64,000 nt of DNA from Stropharia rugosoannulata (taxonomy: Eukaryota; Basidiomycota; Agaricomycetes; Agaricales; Strophariaceae), in assembly GCA_028532985.1 (NCBI GenBank), contig JANCIK010000004.1:1550001-1614000 (forward strand), written 5' to 3'. A program made the translations under genes and the position numbers. Of the stretch, positions 1 through 12,236 are shown piece after piece. Numbering within the stretch: the first letter of the stretch is position 1; each line of letters starts with the position of its first letter. Under the pieces are notes generated by a model. The model did no database searches. It was given only the letters and a program-made list of their open reading frames with translations, and was not told where the DNA came from.

Positions 1-35
1 TCTAAGTACTCTACATTATTGATACCTTCTAATCC

Positions 36-1052
36 ATGCCCAAAGTTCGTAAACGCAAGTCCCCCATTATCTTGACTCCACCTACGACGAAGTCAACTGC
101 AGCCCAGTCATGTAGAAACACTATCCGCAGATATCATGTTCTCCTCAAACAGAAAAAAGCTCTCGAGGACAGTACCGAGCCCACTAGCCTTCTCACTTTG
201 ACAAAAATAGAGAAGGAACTAACATCTCTTGGTGGCTTAGAGAGATACCAGGAGCTTTCCTCATTAGGGCAAAATGAAGAACGTGGCGGCGGGAGCGAGA
301 AGGTTTTCATTACATGGTTGAAAGAGCTCGATCTGCGCAACGCATCTGAGGGTGAAGCGAAGATCCAGTGAGTTTCTGAAAGGTATCATGAAACACGTTT
401 GTTAATATGAAATAGACTCCTTGAAGTGGGCGCGCTCAAACCAGACAACTACGAAAGATGCAGGTCTTGGATTGATTGCACCCCGATTGACTTGCATGCT
501 CGACATCCTCAGATACGAGAACAGGATTTCTTATGTATGAATGTGAAAGAACACAGAGAAAAGTGGGACGCGATTAGTTTGAGTCTAGTTCTGAATTTTA
601 TTCCTGCGCCTAAAGACAGAGGTATGCAGATATGTTCAATAGTTGTTCCACAAGGCCGGTTCGAATTAACTTCATCTATTGACTTGTCATAGGAAAAATG
701 CTCTTGCTCGCTCACGAGATGTTGACTTCGGGAGGACTGCTTTTTCTCGCCGTAAATCAGCATCCTTCATCGAGCTTACTGTCTACTAACAATGCTATAT
801 GACCAGCTCCCTCTACCTTGTGTTGCTAACTCCCGATACGTCACGTTTGATTATCTCAAAATGCTCATGGAGTCTATCGGGTTCGCTCAAGTGAAGGAAA
901 GATGGAAGAAGAATGGGAGGATGGGCTACTGGCTATATCGGAAATCAGGACCGTCGGGTCCAGGAAACGTAAAATCGACATACTTATTCGAAAAGAAAAG
1001 AATACTTCGCACCGGACAGAGAAATAATTTCTCCATTGTACTGGAACGTTAA
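36..1052 (+). CDS. BMT2: 25S rRNA adenine-N1 methyltransferase, BMT2 type
   Basis: Predicted SAM-dependent methyltransferase that modifies an adenine of large-subunit rRNA in the nucleolus (role known from the yeast Bmt2 family). I read four exons, 36-367, 416-621, 693-751 and 807-1052, which sum to 280 codons plus stop and stay in phase. The second exon carries the family motif LEVGALKPDNYERC, a SAM-fold glycine region, and then ISLSLVLNFIPAP followed by DRG. The fourth exon carries LPLPCVANSRYVTF, also typical of the family. The third intron has a perfect ACTAAC branch point. The first Met is followed by a Lys/Arg-rich stretch fitting nucleolar targeting. The gene stands alone upstream of a bestrophin-like gene on the same strand. 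The assignment is strong; the exact target adenine is inferred from the family only. Confidence 0.88.
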
Positions 1053-1476
1053 CATTAGATTTTAATCTGTTCGGAGGCCAAACGACCAGATCTTTGCTCT
1101 TGCTCTACTTACAGGCACAATGCCGGGGCATAGTATATGTGTTCTGGAATCAATGTAGAATCATTGGCTTCGCTATCGCCCTTGATAAAGACATCCACGC
1201 ACTAATGCTGTATTTTGAGGTTTATAGCGTCAATTTTAATGTTAGTACAAGAGACAAGCCGGACCTAAATGTAAAAATTAATAAGTATGTCGCAGCTTGG
1301 GCTCAGTGGCCAGCAGTTATAAGCGGTCAAAATAGTCACGTTGTGATCATTAATTAGTTCAAGAATCTTCAATCACGAATCCTTGAAACTGTTACTCAGT
1401 AAGTATAAGCAATACGACGTCCCACAAGACCACACGGGACGACCACACTGTGCCACTCGAAACTATCCGAACTGCC
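1053..1476. other. Intergenic, no gene seen
   Basis: This stretch holds the 3' flank of the BMT2-like gene and the presumed promoter of the bestrophin-like gene. Short open frames here have no recognisable motif and no convincing splice partners. Confidence 0.5.
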
Positions 1477-3541
1477 ATGGACGCTGACACGACTACTAGT
1501 ACTATGAAGAACTCGTTCAGCTCAGTGCTTCCACGCATCACCGTCAGTTCTGAAGCTACATCGACATGTCCCCTGTTAAGCTGAAATAAGTATTCGTCAT
1601 AGGCCCCTAAGATCAAGCGGAAATATTTACGAAAGGTTAGCTTTTTGAAAGAAATAAGCAACGCGTTCTACTGAGAGCTCAAGCACTTTTCATTTCTTGA
1701 CATAGTATTCGTGGCTGCCTGACGTGTTACGCGTCAAAGGAAGTGTAAGTCCTATAATTGGTGGCCCATCGTAATTCTATACGTCCGCGTCACTGACGAT
1801 TTCTAGGTACTGCCCAGAATCCTCGGTCCTGTGTTGACGGTCACTCTGTTCTCTGTTCTTGTATGCTATGCGTCGACGAAGGGATACGAAGTTTCCCTTG
1901 TAAACTCTATCGTTCCGTTGTTGTCTGTCGTGGTAAGTATCGTTCTATAAAAGCCTTTGTTGAATTGAAAATTAAATGCATTTCCCTCAGGTTGGTCTTA
2001 TTCTAGTGTTTCGGTAAGAACCTCCATACACTATGTGTTCATGAAATTAAGCGCATGTCAATACCTGAATTAGAAACGGGTGGGTTCTATATAACACATC
2101 CAGCTTCTCTTGGTAACTCACTTTTGTCTGGATATAGAACGTCTTATGAACGCTATTGGGAAGGTCGCAAGTCGTTCGCTGCGATAGTATCCAACGTGCG
2201 CAATTTGTCTCGCCAGATATGGATCAGCGTCGGTGTTCCACCTGTTTCGGATGCTACTCGACCCGCATTTACTAAAGGGAAAACCCCAACAACGGACCTG
2301 ACTCATGTGCAATTGCGAAAACGTAAAACTGAAGTCCTGCGCCTTGCATTGTCATTCATATATGCGACGAAGCATTACCTAAGGGGAGAAGATGGTCTAC
2401 ACTACTTAGATTATCAAGGAGTCTTGCCCCCGTCCCTTGCAGAACTTGATGAAGCTGACGCTGCCCAACGAACAGCAAATGCATCCATGCATTCCTCTAT
2501 TTTGAAAGACTACATGGGGGTGGTGCGGCACGATATTACCAGTGGGAGAAGCACTCCAGATGGAGGTCGGCCAGATGCAACGAAGCGAGTGCGCGTAAAG
2601 AGGAGCAAGCCGCAGTTATTAGACCACACGACACCGTTACTTCAGGACGCACATCGAACTGTCGATTTCCATTCGTTTGCTGATGATCCATCACTACCTC
2701 TGCCTCTCTTGTAAGTCTTTATGAACAATCTATGATTATTGTATAAATCTAACTGGAGACCAGAATTGCTCATGAACTAGGCCGCTGCATCTATGGATTT
2801 AGACGAGACGGTTTTCTTGAAACAGTCGGTCCTGCGGGTGCGTTATATACATATATATCGAGGCTTCTACACATGTTTTAATTATTTCTCAGGCCTGAAT
2901 GGTCTTACACAATTGTAAGCCCTCCATTTCCGAGGGAATTTCAAGCTATAGCACTCTACTGTATTAGAATATCAGGCATGGTCGAACAACTTACTGCTTT
3001 AGAGCGCGTGGCTAATACCCCAATTCCAAAATCATGTATGTCGTTAATTTTTTGAAGCTAATTATGCGCATACACTTTACTCATAACTCATAGATGCTAT
3101 TCATCTGAAGCAATGTGTGACCTTGTATCTGTTTGCATTGCCAATGACTCTTGTCCACGATTTAGGCTGGGGCACGATTCCTGTTGTAACAGCAGTAGCA
3201 TTTACATTCATGGGCATTGAAGGAATTGCTGATGAGATCGAAATGCCGTTCGGTTTGTCGGTTTACGTCATTGACCACCAATTGTCATCTGACATGGTGA
3301 TTTCTAGGCCACGACGAAGGGGACTTGCCATTAGGTGAGTACCACTGGTTATTCTGTGATATATTTGACTGAAAGGATGCTGTAGATCGGTATTGCCAGG
3401 ACCTTAAAGAAGAGATATAGTGAGTTACTTATTATTTTGTAACAGGTCTTTTTAATAATGATCATCAGTTATATTATGGAGAGACTTCCTGAAGGGGGAG
3501 AAGGGTTACATGGGTATGACGACGGTGAAGGCGACGACTAA
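1477..3541 (+). CDS. Bestrophin-like anion channel (UPF0187/RFP-TM family)
   Basis: Predicted membrane channel of the bestrophin/UPF0187 family. I assembled 13 in-phase exons: 1477-1542, 1603-1635, 1706-1744, 1807-1932, 1991-2013, 2138-2710, 2764-2837, 2893-2914, 2968-3035, 3094-3252, 3308-3334, 3386-3419 and 3469-3541, giving about 438 residues. Family signatures in order are WLPDVLRVKGSVLPRILGP, a first hydrophobic segment, RTSYERYWEGRK, LERVANTPIPKSYAIHLKQ, a second long hydrophobic segment after LKQ, and the C-terminal pore and neck motif EMPFG followed by HDEGDLPLD. About 100 residues in the middle are an insertion of low similarity, as is common in fungal members. The first two exons are the least certain because exon 1 relies on a GTCAGT donor; that donor type recurs in other genes here. 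Family assignment is firm; ion selectivity is unknown. Confidence 0.85.
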
Positions 3542-3727
3542 AGTCAAGGCTTGTCGATGATGAGATATGACAATTCTACGACGAATCCGACACTTGATAC
3601 GAAATGACAGCCATTCATATTTATACTTCTGGTGTACATCGCGGACTGGTTTCAAATGAGCGTGATAATATTCGCAGCTTTGACTACTAGTTGAATATAA
3701 ATCACAATTAATGAAATGCCATTGGTT

Positions 3728-4736
3728 TTACTGGAACTCCGGTTGGCAAAATTCTCCCGGACCGTAGGGCTAATCAAATGAAATACGGTAAGAGTTCTGT
3801 CTGTGAATGAATATACCGCTCAAGTCGTACCTTCGTAGTTAAAGCTGTGAGTCCGGCGGAGTTCTCACTAGTTTGTCTACCGCTCTGAGGTCCGGGTTTC
3901 GGCTTAGTCCCCTTCTTGAAAGCATCTAAAATCGCCGTCGTCGTTTTTGGGGTCAAGTCCTCCTGCGCGACGCAAGGGAGATGTATATAAATACCTGCCC
4001 ACTCGCTAATTAGATTACTTACATAGAAATCATCGCCAACAACAATCATAGGTGCATTACTGCAGGCGCCTTGACACTCGACCTCAACTACTGTGAATTT
4101 TCCATCTTTCGTCGTTTGTCCGGGCTTAATACCACCAAGATGTTCACAAATAGTGTTTAAAATGTCCGTCGAGCCGCGGAGTTGGCATGGGGTTGTGGTG
4201 CAAACTTGAACGAAGTGTCGGCCAATTGGTTCCCTGCACAATATATCGTCAGAAAAGCTCAATTTCTCGTGATGAAGGGATGTACCTGTTAAACATAGTA
4301 TAGAAGGTGGCAACTTCGTACACACGCATGGGAGGCATCTCTAGAAGGTTGGCTACATAATTCATAACGCTGATACTTGTCCAGCCCTTGTTTTGTCTTT
4401 GCCCGAGATCTAGCAGCGGAATGACTGCGGCTTTCTTGTATTGGGGAGGATAGTGGGACATAATTTCCTGTGCACGCTTCATGTTCTCGGCATCGAATTC
4501 GAACGAGATCTGGTTTTGTGAGTATTGTGTACCACACGATGTAAGCGCACATTACCTTGGGGTTGTTATATGGTGTATCCCGATGCTGGCAAGTCTTATT
4601 CAAATGCGCGAAGAGCTTGTGTCACAGGCAGGCTTACCACGAAGAGAGCATCCGACTGTCTAGAACAAGTAGACGAAAGCAATCTAGACGTTGCCACATT
4701 TCGTGGAATCGTCGTTCGTGACAGTCTCGAAAGCAT
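3728..4736 (-). CDS. NADH:ubiquinone oxidoreductase 24 kDa subunit (NDUFV2)
   Basis: Mitochondrial complex I matrix-arm subunit that carries the 2Fe-2S cluster N1a. Six exons on the minus strand (4638-4736, 4556-4585, 4286-4509, 4023-4233, 3831-3962, 3728-3769) sum to 245 residues. The N-terminus [20 protein letters not shown] is a classic Arg/Ser-rich mitochondrial presequence. The body shows [14 protein letters not shown], then the cluster cysteines in [10 protein letters not shown] and [12 protein letters not shown], then [12 protein letters not shown] final 42-nt exon is needed to give the conserved end PYGPGEFC; reading through the last intron instead replaces it with an unrelated tail. 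The gene diverges from the RAD57-like gene across 198 bp, so a shared promoter is likely. Confidence 0.95.
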
Positions 4737-4934
4737 GGCGGATGCTGGAGAGTAACCAATGGAGGACGAGGAGTTCCTGTCCGTCTTGAGTTTTGACGGT
4801 GCACCCGAGATATTTCGTGTCACGTGACTTGTTGAGACGTATGAGCAATTGAACTTCATAAAACGCTGCTCTGAGCTTGAGCTCTCTCTATGTTTGGGAA
4901 TTGCAAACTTACATGAAACGGACTAACGCAACAA
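4737..4934. promoter_or_regulatory. Shared divergent promoter region
   Basis: This 198-bp gap separates the start codons of two divergent genes, the complex I 24 kDa subunit on the minus strand and the RAD57-like gene on the plus strand. Both promoters must lie here or inside the 5' untranslated parts. No clear TATA box was identified. Confidence 0.5.
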
Positions 4935-6494
4935 ATGAACCTCAATGGACCTTTTGTATCTGGTAGCGGCCTGACAAACTCTGAAATCACTCTCCTCAAG
5001 AAAGGTATATTCTCTTCTCATTTCTCATTAAGTTAAATTGACATTGTTCAAGGTGGCATACAGACGGTTGCAGACCTTATTTTAACGCCTATTCAAGATA
5101 TTGCGAAGCGATGTAAATGCTCCCCAATGGAAATCAAGCGTATTGTTGATAACACACTAAACCTGACTCCCATTCCCAAATTACGACGCCTCGATGAGTA
5201 CCCCATACAGGACGATGCGTTTACGACGGGAAGTGACATCCTGGACAAGATGCTTGGAGGAGGCCTGAGGGCAGGAATGGTTTGGGAAGTTGTTGGAGAA
5301 AGGTACGTTCCTTATATGTTGAAAGTGTAGAAGATGAGATAGTATATCCCGTATTTCAACAGTTCTGCAGGAAAGACTCAGTTCGCTCTCCAGGCATCGT
5401 TATTTGTTCAGCTGCCTCACTCTAAGGGCGGCTTGAACGGCTCTGCTTGCTATCTCACTACTTCCGCTAAACTTCCTACTTCACGGCTTCTGCAAATATC
5501 CACTACAAATGAGCTTTTGGTTAATTCCTCTTGTGGCTTGGAAAATATACACACGCTGAAAGCGCCTACTGTCGCCGTCCTGCAACAGATTCTTACAGAT
5601 GCAGTCCCTTCATTTATCCGAGATCAGAGCTCTAAAGCTGCTGGAAGGCCAGTCAAGCTTCTGGTCATCGACGCTCTAGGTGAACTTTTTCATTCGAATA
5701 ACAGGACCACCACCTCGACCCTGGCAGCTCGGTCAAAAGATCTCTCAATTATTTCAGCGAGTCTTCACCATCTTGCTAGGGCCCATCATTTGACCGTACT
5801 AGTTCTCAACGAAGTCATCGATATCTTCGATAGGAAAGTAAGCGTGGATCCCGGAGAACACCCAGGACTGTTGTACGAAAGCCACTCGCGCTGGTTTAAC
5901 TCCGCAGAATTCTTTGGAGATACGAAGAAAGAATCTAGCCTTGGACTGGTATGGGCCAATCAAGTGAACACAAGAATCATGCTTAGCCGCACTGGCCGTC
6001 GAAAATATGTTGACCTGGAAGGCATATCTAAACGTACGCGTATATCTGACAGTGTCAACTCTCCTAAACAGGCGGAACAACAGGATCAGCAGCCTTCCTT
6101 GATCCGACGTTTAAGCGTGATTTTCAGCAACGTTTGTTTGCCTTTCTGTCTAGACTATATCGTTGCGGAGAACGGGTTTCTTGTGTTGCCGGATCAAGAT
6201 CCACAGCAGCCAGTTCAGCCAGGGAAGGATGTGCGCATAATTACGGACAATCCCCCAGATGGCATCTACGAAGCTAGGAGACGTATGAATACCTCTTACT
6301 CGGAGAGTGGTACTGTGCAGTCTTCTAATGGAGCTGCTGACGGTGCAACAGCTGGGGTCTCTTCTACGTCACAGACGTCCAACGAAGAGGACCAAGACCA
6401 TCAACTGTGGTCAAATGCGGAATCTTACGATGACCTCGACTGGGACGCCCTCGAGCAAGCCTTGAGCCAGACGCCTCAAAGCACGAACTTGTAG
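4935..6494 (+). CDS. RAD51 paralogue, RAD57/XRCC3-like recombination mediator
   Basis: Predicted RecA-fold ATPase that helps RAD51 filament assembly in homologous recombination. Exons 4935-5004, 5053-5302 and 5363-6494 give 483 residues. Visible features are an N-terminal helix-hairpin-like region, the GCPVLD-type segment TTGSDILDKMLGGGL, Walker A GESSAGKT (split by the second intron), GGLNGSACYLTT, Walker B LLVIDALGELF, and the late motif LGLVWANQVNTRIMLSRTGR. After the core there is an extra 100-residue Ser/Thr/Asp-rich tail. Similarity is shared between RAD57 and XRCC3, so I do not choose a symbol. It is convergent with ATG8. Family certainty is high, paralogue identity moderate. Confidence 0.85.
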
Positions 6495-6927
6495 TTGAGC
6501 ATTGCTTTCCCCGTACCCACTGTCCTAAAGCAAAACAACTACTTTGCAACTACTAGTGCATGTACCCATATGATAGCGTAAACAGGCTTCATACTATGTC
6601 ATTGTATGTAAACGTATTTATTCTTGTAGTAGTGCTGCAAATTTAATACATAGGTACCTTCAGAACCGAATGGCACTAACTTGATCTTTCCCGATGTAAG
6701 CGCAGTTTAAGGATAAGTAGAATGGTACAGATGATGTCATATATTGGATGTAGAAATATTATACAAAAGGAGCCAGAGAAGGGGGTATGCGAGAGCGCTG
6801 AGATAATGGTGCTCGAGAAGGCCGGGGTGGTAACCAAAGCTGCTGGCCACAATATCCGACCCTTGGATCTCTGTAATGAGAACGACAAACGAACTGAACG
6901 AAAAGATACAAGTTCCGTGACTATACT
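6495..6927. other. Intergenic between convergent genes
   Basis: The 433 bp between the RAD57-like stop and the ATG8 stop hold the two 3' ends. AT-rich stretches around 6590-6660 could serve as polyadenylation regions, but no specific element could be named. Confidence 0.5.
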
Positions 6928-7553
<626 letters not shown>

Positions 7554-8001
7554 GATGTCGAATGGATGGGACGGGTATAGCTGATGGTTTACGGGAGGAC
7601 CAAGGGCGACTGAAGTGGTTTATAGGCAGGAGCTACAATGGAAGCGGCGAGACACACGCGCAGCCCTCAAGTGACTCGAACAACAACTATCAACAAATAC
7701 CACAGCATTCCTTCCAATATAGTGTTATTAAGGAAATCTCTCCTAACTTGACTCGTCCGGTTCCGATAAACATTATAGATGACTACGTACATGTCCAAGG
7801 TATACAGGAATATCAATTACGGTCGTAATAGCTCACATAGTAGATAAACTGAATCCAGAAAGCAGTACTTCAGGACAGCCTGATGCAGTGCGTGACACCG
7901 CAACTTCAAGGAAATGGTCCAAGAGGGAATGTATGCAAACAAACAGAAGTAAATGAGACAACTGGCCCCATTGGCCAGGAAGCGGATTCATACTAAAAGG
8001 C
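7554..8001. promoter_or_regulatory. ATG8 upstream region
   Basis: These 448 bp lie between the 3' end of the SPFH gene and the ATG8 start codon, with both genes on the minus strand. They must contain the ATG8 promoter and the SPFH terminator. I could not identify individual factor sites with confidence. Confidence 0.45.
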
Positions 8002-10226
8002 CTAACGCGTAAGAGTTGGCTGAGCCTGTTGCGCACCATAAGATGCGGCCATGCCCATAGCCATGGCATTTCCCATTTGCACACCGGTGTCAGAAGGAAC
8101 AAAGACTGTTTTCGCACCGTAGGCCTTAATCCTGGCCACGTCGTTCCGGCGCAGTTCCATTTCGCGCGCGAACTGGTCAACAACTTGGGCATCTGCTTGG
8201 GCTTTGAGGAGAATTGCGCCGGCTTCTGCCTCAGCTGCCAGGCGAGTAGCCTCTGCTTGGGCCTCTGCCTCGATCTTTAACCTTTGTGCCTGTGCTTTGG
8301 CCGCAGTAATCACTCGATAGGCGTCGGCATCAGCCTGAGCATTGGCCGACTGGGCTTTGATCCTAGTGACAGAAAGGGCGCCCTCTTCTTGTTTTACCTT
8401 GTTACTATTTTCCCGATCGACATTCTGGATAACGGATTGAAGTTAGCTGATGTCAATTTTAGTTCGATCTCGTTAACATGTGCTTACAGCTGCTTCGACT
8501 TGAGCTTGTAGCGCACGTGCTGAAAACGCGACGTCAGTGCAAAAATCTAATACATGAAGAACTGTTGGACGAACTTGTAAGCTTATCCATTGTAGCTGCA
8601 ATTTCACCTTTGAATTGCCGATCGATGACAGCTGCGGAATAGAGTGTTAAACTCACTCTTTGAAGGCAGAAATTAAGACAGTCATACCTAGGTCCTTCAA
8701 AACAATACCGTACTCTAGCGCGGCTTCGTGCATATCATCCATAGCTCGAATACGTAAAGCATCCAGGAAAGCAGAGGATGGATCATTGCCATCGTCCATG
8801 TTATCTGGACCCAAGGAGCGTTGTTTGACCATTGAAGAATAATCCAAATGGGCAACAATCTGTGTTAGGATGGACTGAGTTTTGTCTCTCAACGCATCGT
8901 AAGGTGTATTGTATCCATGAGTGGTGAGTTTCAAAGGCTCTGTGAGCTGCCATTTGAGGTAGATGGTCAACTTTACCGGTACTTGATCACGCGTGAATCT
9001 ACAGGAGCAATGGTCAGGTTAACATACGACAGCATTTGCATAAATAGCCTCACATATCCTTGGTGGGCATTTCTAATTGATTTTCTCCTAAGGTGAAAAG
9101 ACCACGTAGAGTAACGCTTGGGTTTGTTATTACTGACTGTCCAGCTCCAATCAGTTCCAGGTCGTCCCCGCGTTGCAGAATAGCACAGTTGCTGGCGGGT
9201 ATATTCAAACTGTATAGAGAATATTTTTTAGTGACACAAAAACAGACAAAAAAGTGGCCACTAACAATGTTGCAACAACATATTCCTTTTTCTGCTTGCC
9301 ACCGACGCTACTGTTCATCTTAACCTCATGCGTAGATCCGAGGGTTACCCCGGTTAATTTATCTTTCACGACATTAGGAAGATGGGTTTGATCGACGATC
9401 GAAAGAACATCGTAAGTTCCTTCAATGGCATATGCAACAAAGCCCGAGTTCTTGATCACGAATACATGATTCTGAGGGTCGGAGACAACAGCAGCTTGAT
9501 TTTGAGAAACTTGGACTACTGTTAATCCTTGAAAATCAATAACTGTGTCTGACACTTTACACCGACAATATTAGCTGAATGCTTTAAATAGCCGTACAAA
9601 GAAGTTATACTCACACCCTGTAGTTCCGCACCAAGTGCGCGCCCACCAGTTGCGAAGGGGGAATCGAGGATAGCGACCTGGTTTGGTCAGTATTTTGGGT
9701 GACCCACTACCATGGCTTCTCAGAATCAGTACCGATTCGGAAGAAAATGACTGACCCATGATTGATAAGTCCAAGTTGACCCGGAATAACCTCTCTACCC
9801 GTCCAATCAGTCGGTGTCTTTGTGGATAGAAGTCTTGAGCGGCCAGACTGAACAACATGAGGTCACTGACTGCAAATAGCATAAGCTAATAGAAATTACC
9901 TCAACCAGCTGCTGGTCCAGCTTTATCAGTGCTGCAATCACGCCGTCTTTGCCAATCGGAATAAAGAAGGGCCTCTCCTCTATGGTATAGTCCACGGTTG
10001 TAAACTCGCTGACCCCGGCCTGTGTTCCTGTAAAACCTTGAGACGACCCTTGGGCTTTCATTGGTAGAGGAGGAGCTTTGCTGTATGACTCGTCATTGCG
10101 CTTGTAAGTTGGCTCTCCAATAACTGTAACGTTATCTCCAAACGTGGTGGACGGCATAGCAAGTGACTGGGAAACGAGTGGGGTAGTATGGGCTGGGAAA
10201 ACGTGATTGAGTGGAAAAGTAGGCAT
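8002..10226 (-). CDS. SPFH/band-7 (prohibitin-stomatin-flotillin superfamily) protein
   Basis: Membrane-scaffold-type protein of the SPFH superfamily; the specific role in this fungus is unknown. Early exons resolved in phase on the minus strand are 9900-10226, 9733-9847, 9615-9677, 9266-9554, 9054-9209 and one starting at 8998. They give VIPGQLGLINHGSVIFF, a band-7 core with FTRDQVPVKLTIYLKWQL, then EYGIVLKDL and AVIDRQFKGEIAA. The C-terminal half is an Ala/Glu/Gln-rich coiled coil (AEAQAEATRLAAEAEAGA) ending in KAYGAKTVFVPSDTG, a pattern common to flotillin-like tails. No N-terminal signal peptide is evident. Start codon choice is uncertain because two in-frame Met codons lie near the N-terminus. 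Superfamily is firm, subfamily not. Confidence 0.8.
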
Positions 10227-12236
10227 CTTTTATAGACAACCGTACTGCCTACCGTGGCCCAAATAGCGCAAGTGGTGCCGGAACTCGGAATATGGACATG
10301 CATAGCATTGCGCCCATATACAGATATCCAATGCCAACTTGACGACAAAGACGGGACAGTGAATGGTGATCCAAGCTTAATACACCGCCCTACGTGACCT
10401 CGTAGACTGTTAGCTGTTAGCAATCGATTGCGGTAATAGGATCGACAGGTGTACCTGTAACCTGTAACCATACCTGTCCGACTCTCCGTCCCAGCCCCGA
10501 CCAAAGAGAAATGGTATACATGCTTCATTGAAAGTAATATTTAAATCCAACTGCTAAGCACATGCACAGATGTATCTGAACAATCAAACCACTGTACTGT
10601 GGTCAGACTAATGCAATAACTTGAACAACCCTAGTCTTAGTCGTTGTGTGCTGGATTCACGTCACCCAGAACAGATAAAGAAGCACTCTCTAACTTGGCC
10701 AAGTCCGGGATAAACGCAGGGGAGAGAGATAGCCAGTACACGTAGCCGCTATGCAGTGCAGAACACCAGGTTATGACTCTTGATTAAAAAGCTGACTGAT
10801 TTCTGCCACCATATGTATGAAATACACATATTATTTCTTCTAATGCAACATGACTACTAGAATTAACAAAAAGAATGCGCAACAATGTCGGAACACTAGG
10901 TGACTGACTTCATCCACTTGATCAAGATAATCAGCCAAAGGTGAACCTGTCGATCTTACGCGTTGTAGATGAAGGGCTGACGATGGGCTGCGTCGGTCCG
11001 TATGTGTAACGCGTGTCGTTTGTTAAAAGATGGAGGAAATTTTGTCGCGAAGGTCATTATAAGCACTGGGAGAAAGGGCTTTAGGGTAGGATGATGAATC
11101 TATACATAAGTATGTGAAGATGACAGGTATGTTGTCGACGAGTTGTCGAAGCGGAGACAAGGCGCACCTGGCACCATCAGAAACATCGGACGTCCGCGTG
11201 AAATAGTACGTAATGGGGAAAATACGTACAATTACTTGCAAAGCCAAACAGTTTTTATAGCACTGCCACTATGCATAGAGCAAGCCGCGGGCTGCTCGGC
11301 ACAAAAGGAAATTTCAACCACTTCCGCTGGCAGCTGCCTCGAGCAAATGATGGTTCCCCATCGAGCTTCGTGTACGGACACCTCCATAACACATACATTG
11401 ATACATTATGTTTGTCTGGCTCGCTCTTTACATCCGGGCGGAAATCCAAGTAGGCCTGACTTCAATCTTGCCCAAAGCAAACGCTCCGATTCCTGAATTT
11501 AGAAGGTCGAACGTCCGACAAGTGCTCCGTAACGGCAAAATCGGCAGCTTCTCTACATGCTGGTACCTGTTGGCTTATGCATACTTTGTTGTACAACTAT
11601 CTATCGGGTACCTTGGTCATCCATCTGTCTACGACAACAATGTTAAATTTTAGGACATGTATATCACCGCTGCCAGATCGCCTTTGGGGAACGATACTTA
11701 CGTGTGCCTTGGTAAGACAGTCTCCTGGGTTCCTGTTCAGCCTGGCTGCCTGGGTTCGGTCAAATTTCTCATCCCTGGGAATTCTTGTCTACCTGTCTTA
11801 TCATAGACCATTGTAAGCAATGCACTTACCTATGCATCATACAATATTTCATCTATCTCTATGCGCACATCTATACGGAGGCATTCGTCGAGCACCTCAT
11901 CCTGGTTTTTTCCGACCGCATAAGTTGCGCTCTGATCTGCGCTGGCATAATGCTTGATGTTTCCATGCATTTCTGCCAACCGTGAGAGGCCGTCCGATTA
12001 CTGGATCGCATGTCTTTGTACTTATAGGCGGAAGCAAGTATTTTCTTGATATGGTGCCTCGATCGAAGTCAATGTCCGGTCGGATTGGTGCATTTCAAGG
12101 GGCAACTGCCACAGGCGACATGGGACAGTTTCTTCTACTCACAGGCCATTTATCGTGCGGTCAAATGCCTTATTTAAACCTCGGGGAATGAATGTAGCAA
12201 GCTTTTCTTCAAGCCTGTTCGTCCCGCAACCCAAAG
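10227..12236. other. 2-kb stretch without a resolved gene
   Basis: No recognisable protein motif was found on either strand, although the stretch is long for this compact genome. The minus strand has two strong GTAAGT donors (complements of about 11695-11701 and 11813-11819) and the plus strand has a hydrophobic frame around 11560-11630. Attempts to join exons on either strand met stop codons or phase breaks. A diverged multi-intron gene or a decayed one is possible. Confidence 0.3.

Noticed and set aside
4935..6494. Calling the recombinase firmly XRCC3 or RAD57
   Set aside because: Motifs fit both paralogues; without an alignment the choice is not supported.
9678..9732. A 33-nt intron (9678-9710) first tried in the SPFH gene
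   Set aside because: Too short for this genome and it broke phase; a 55-nt intron at 9678-9732 keeps frame and is used instead.
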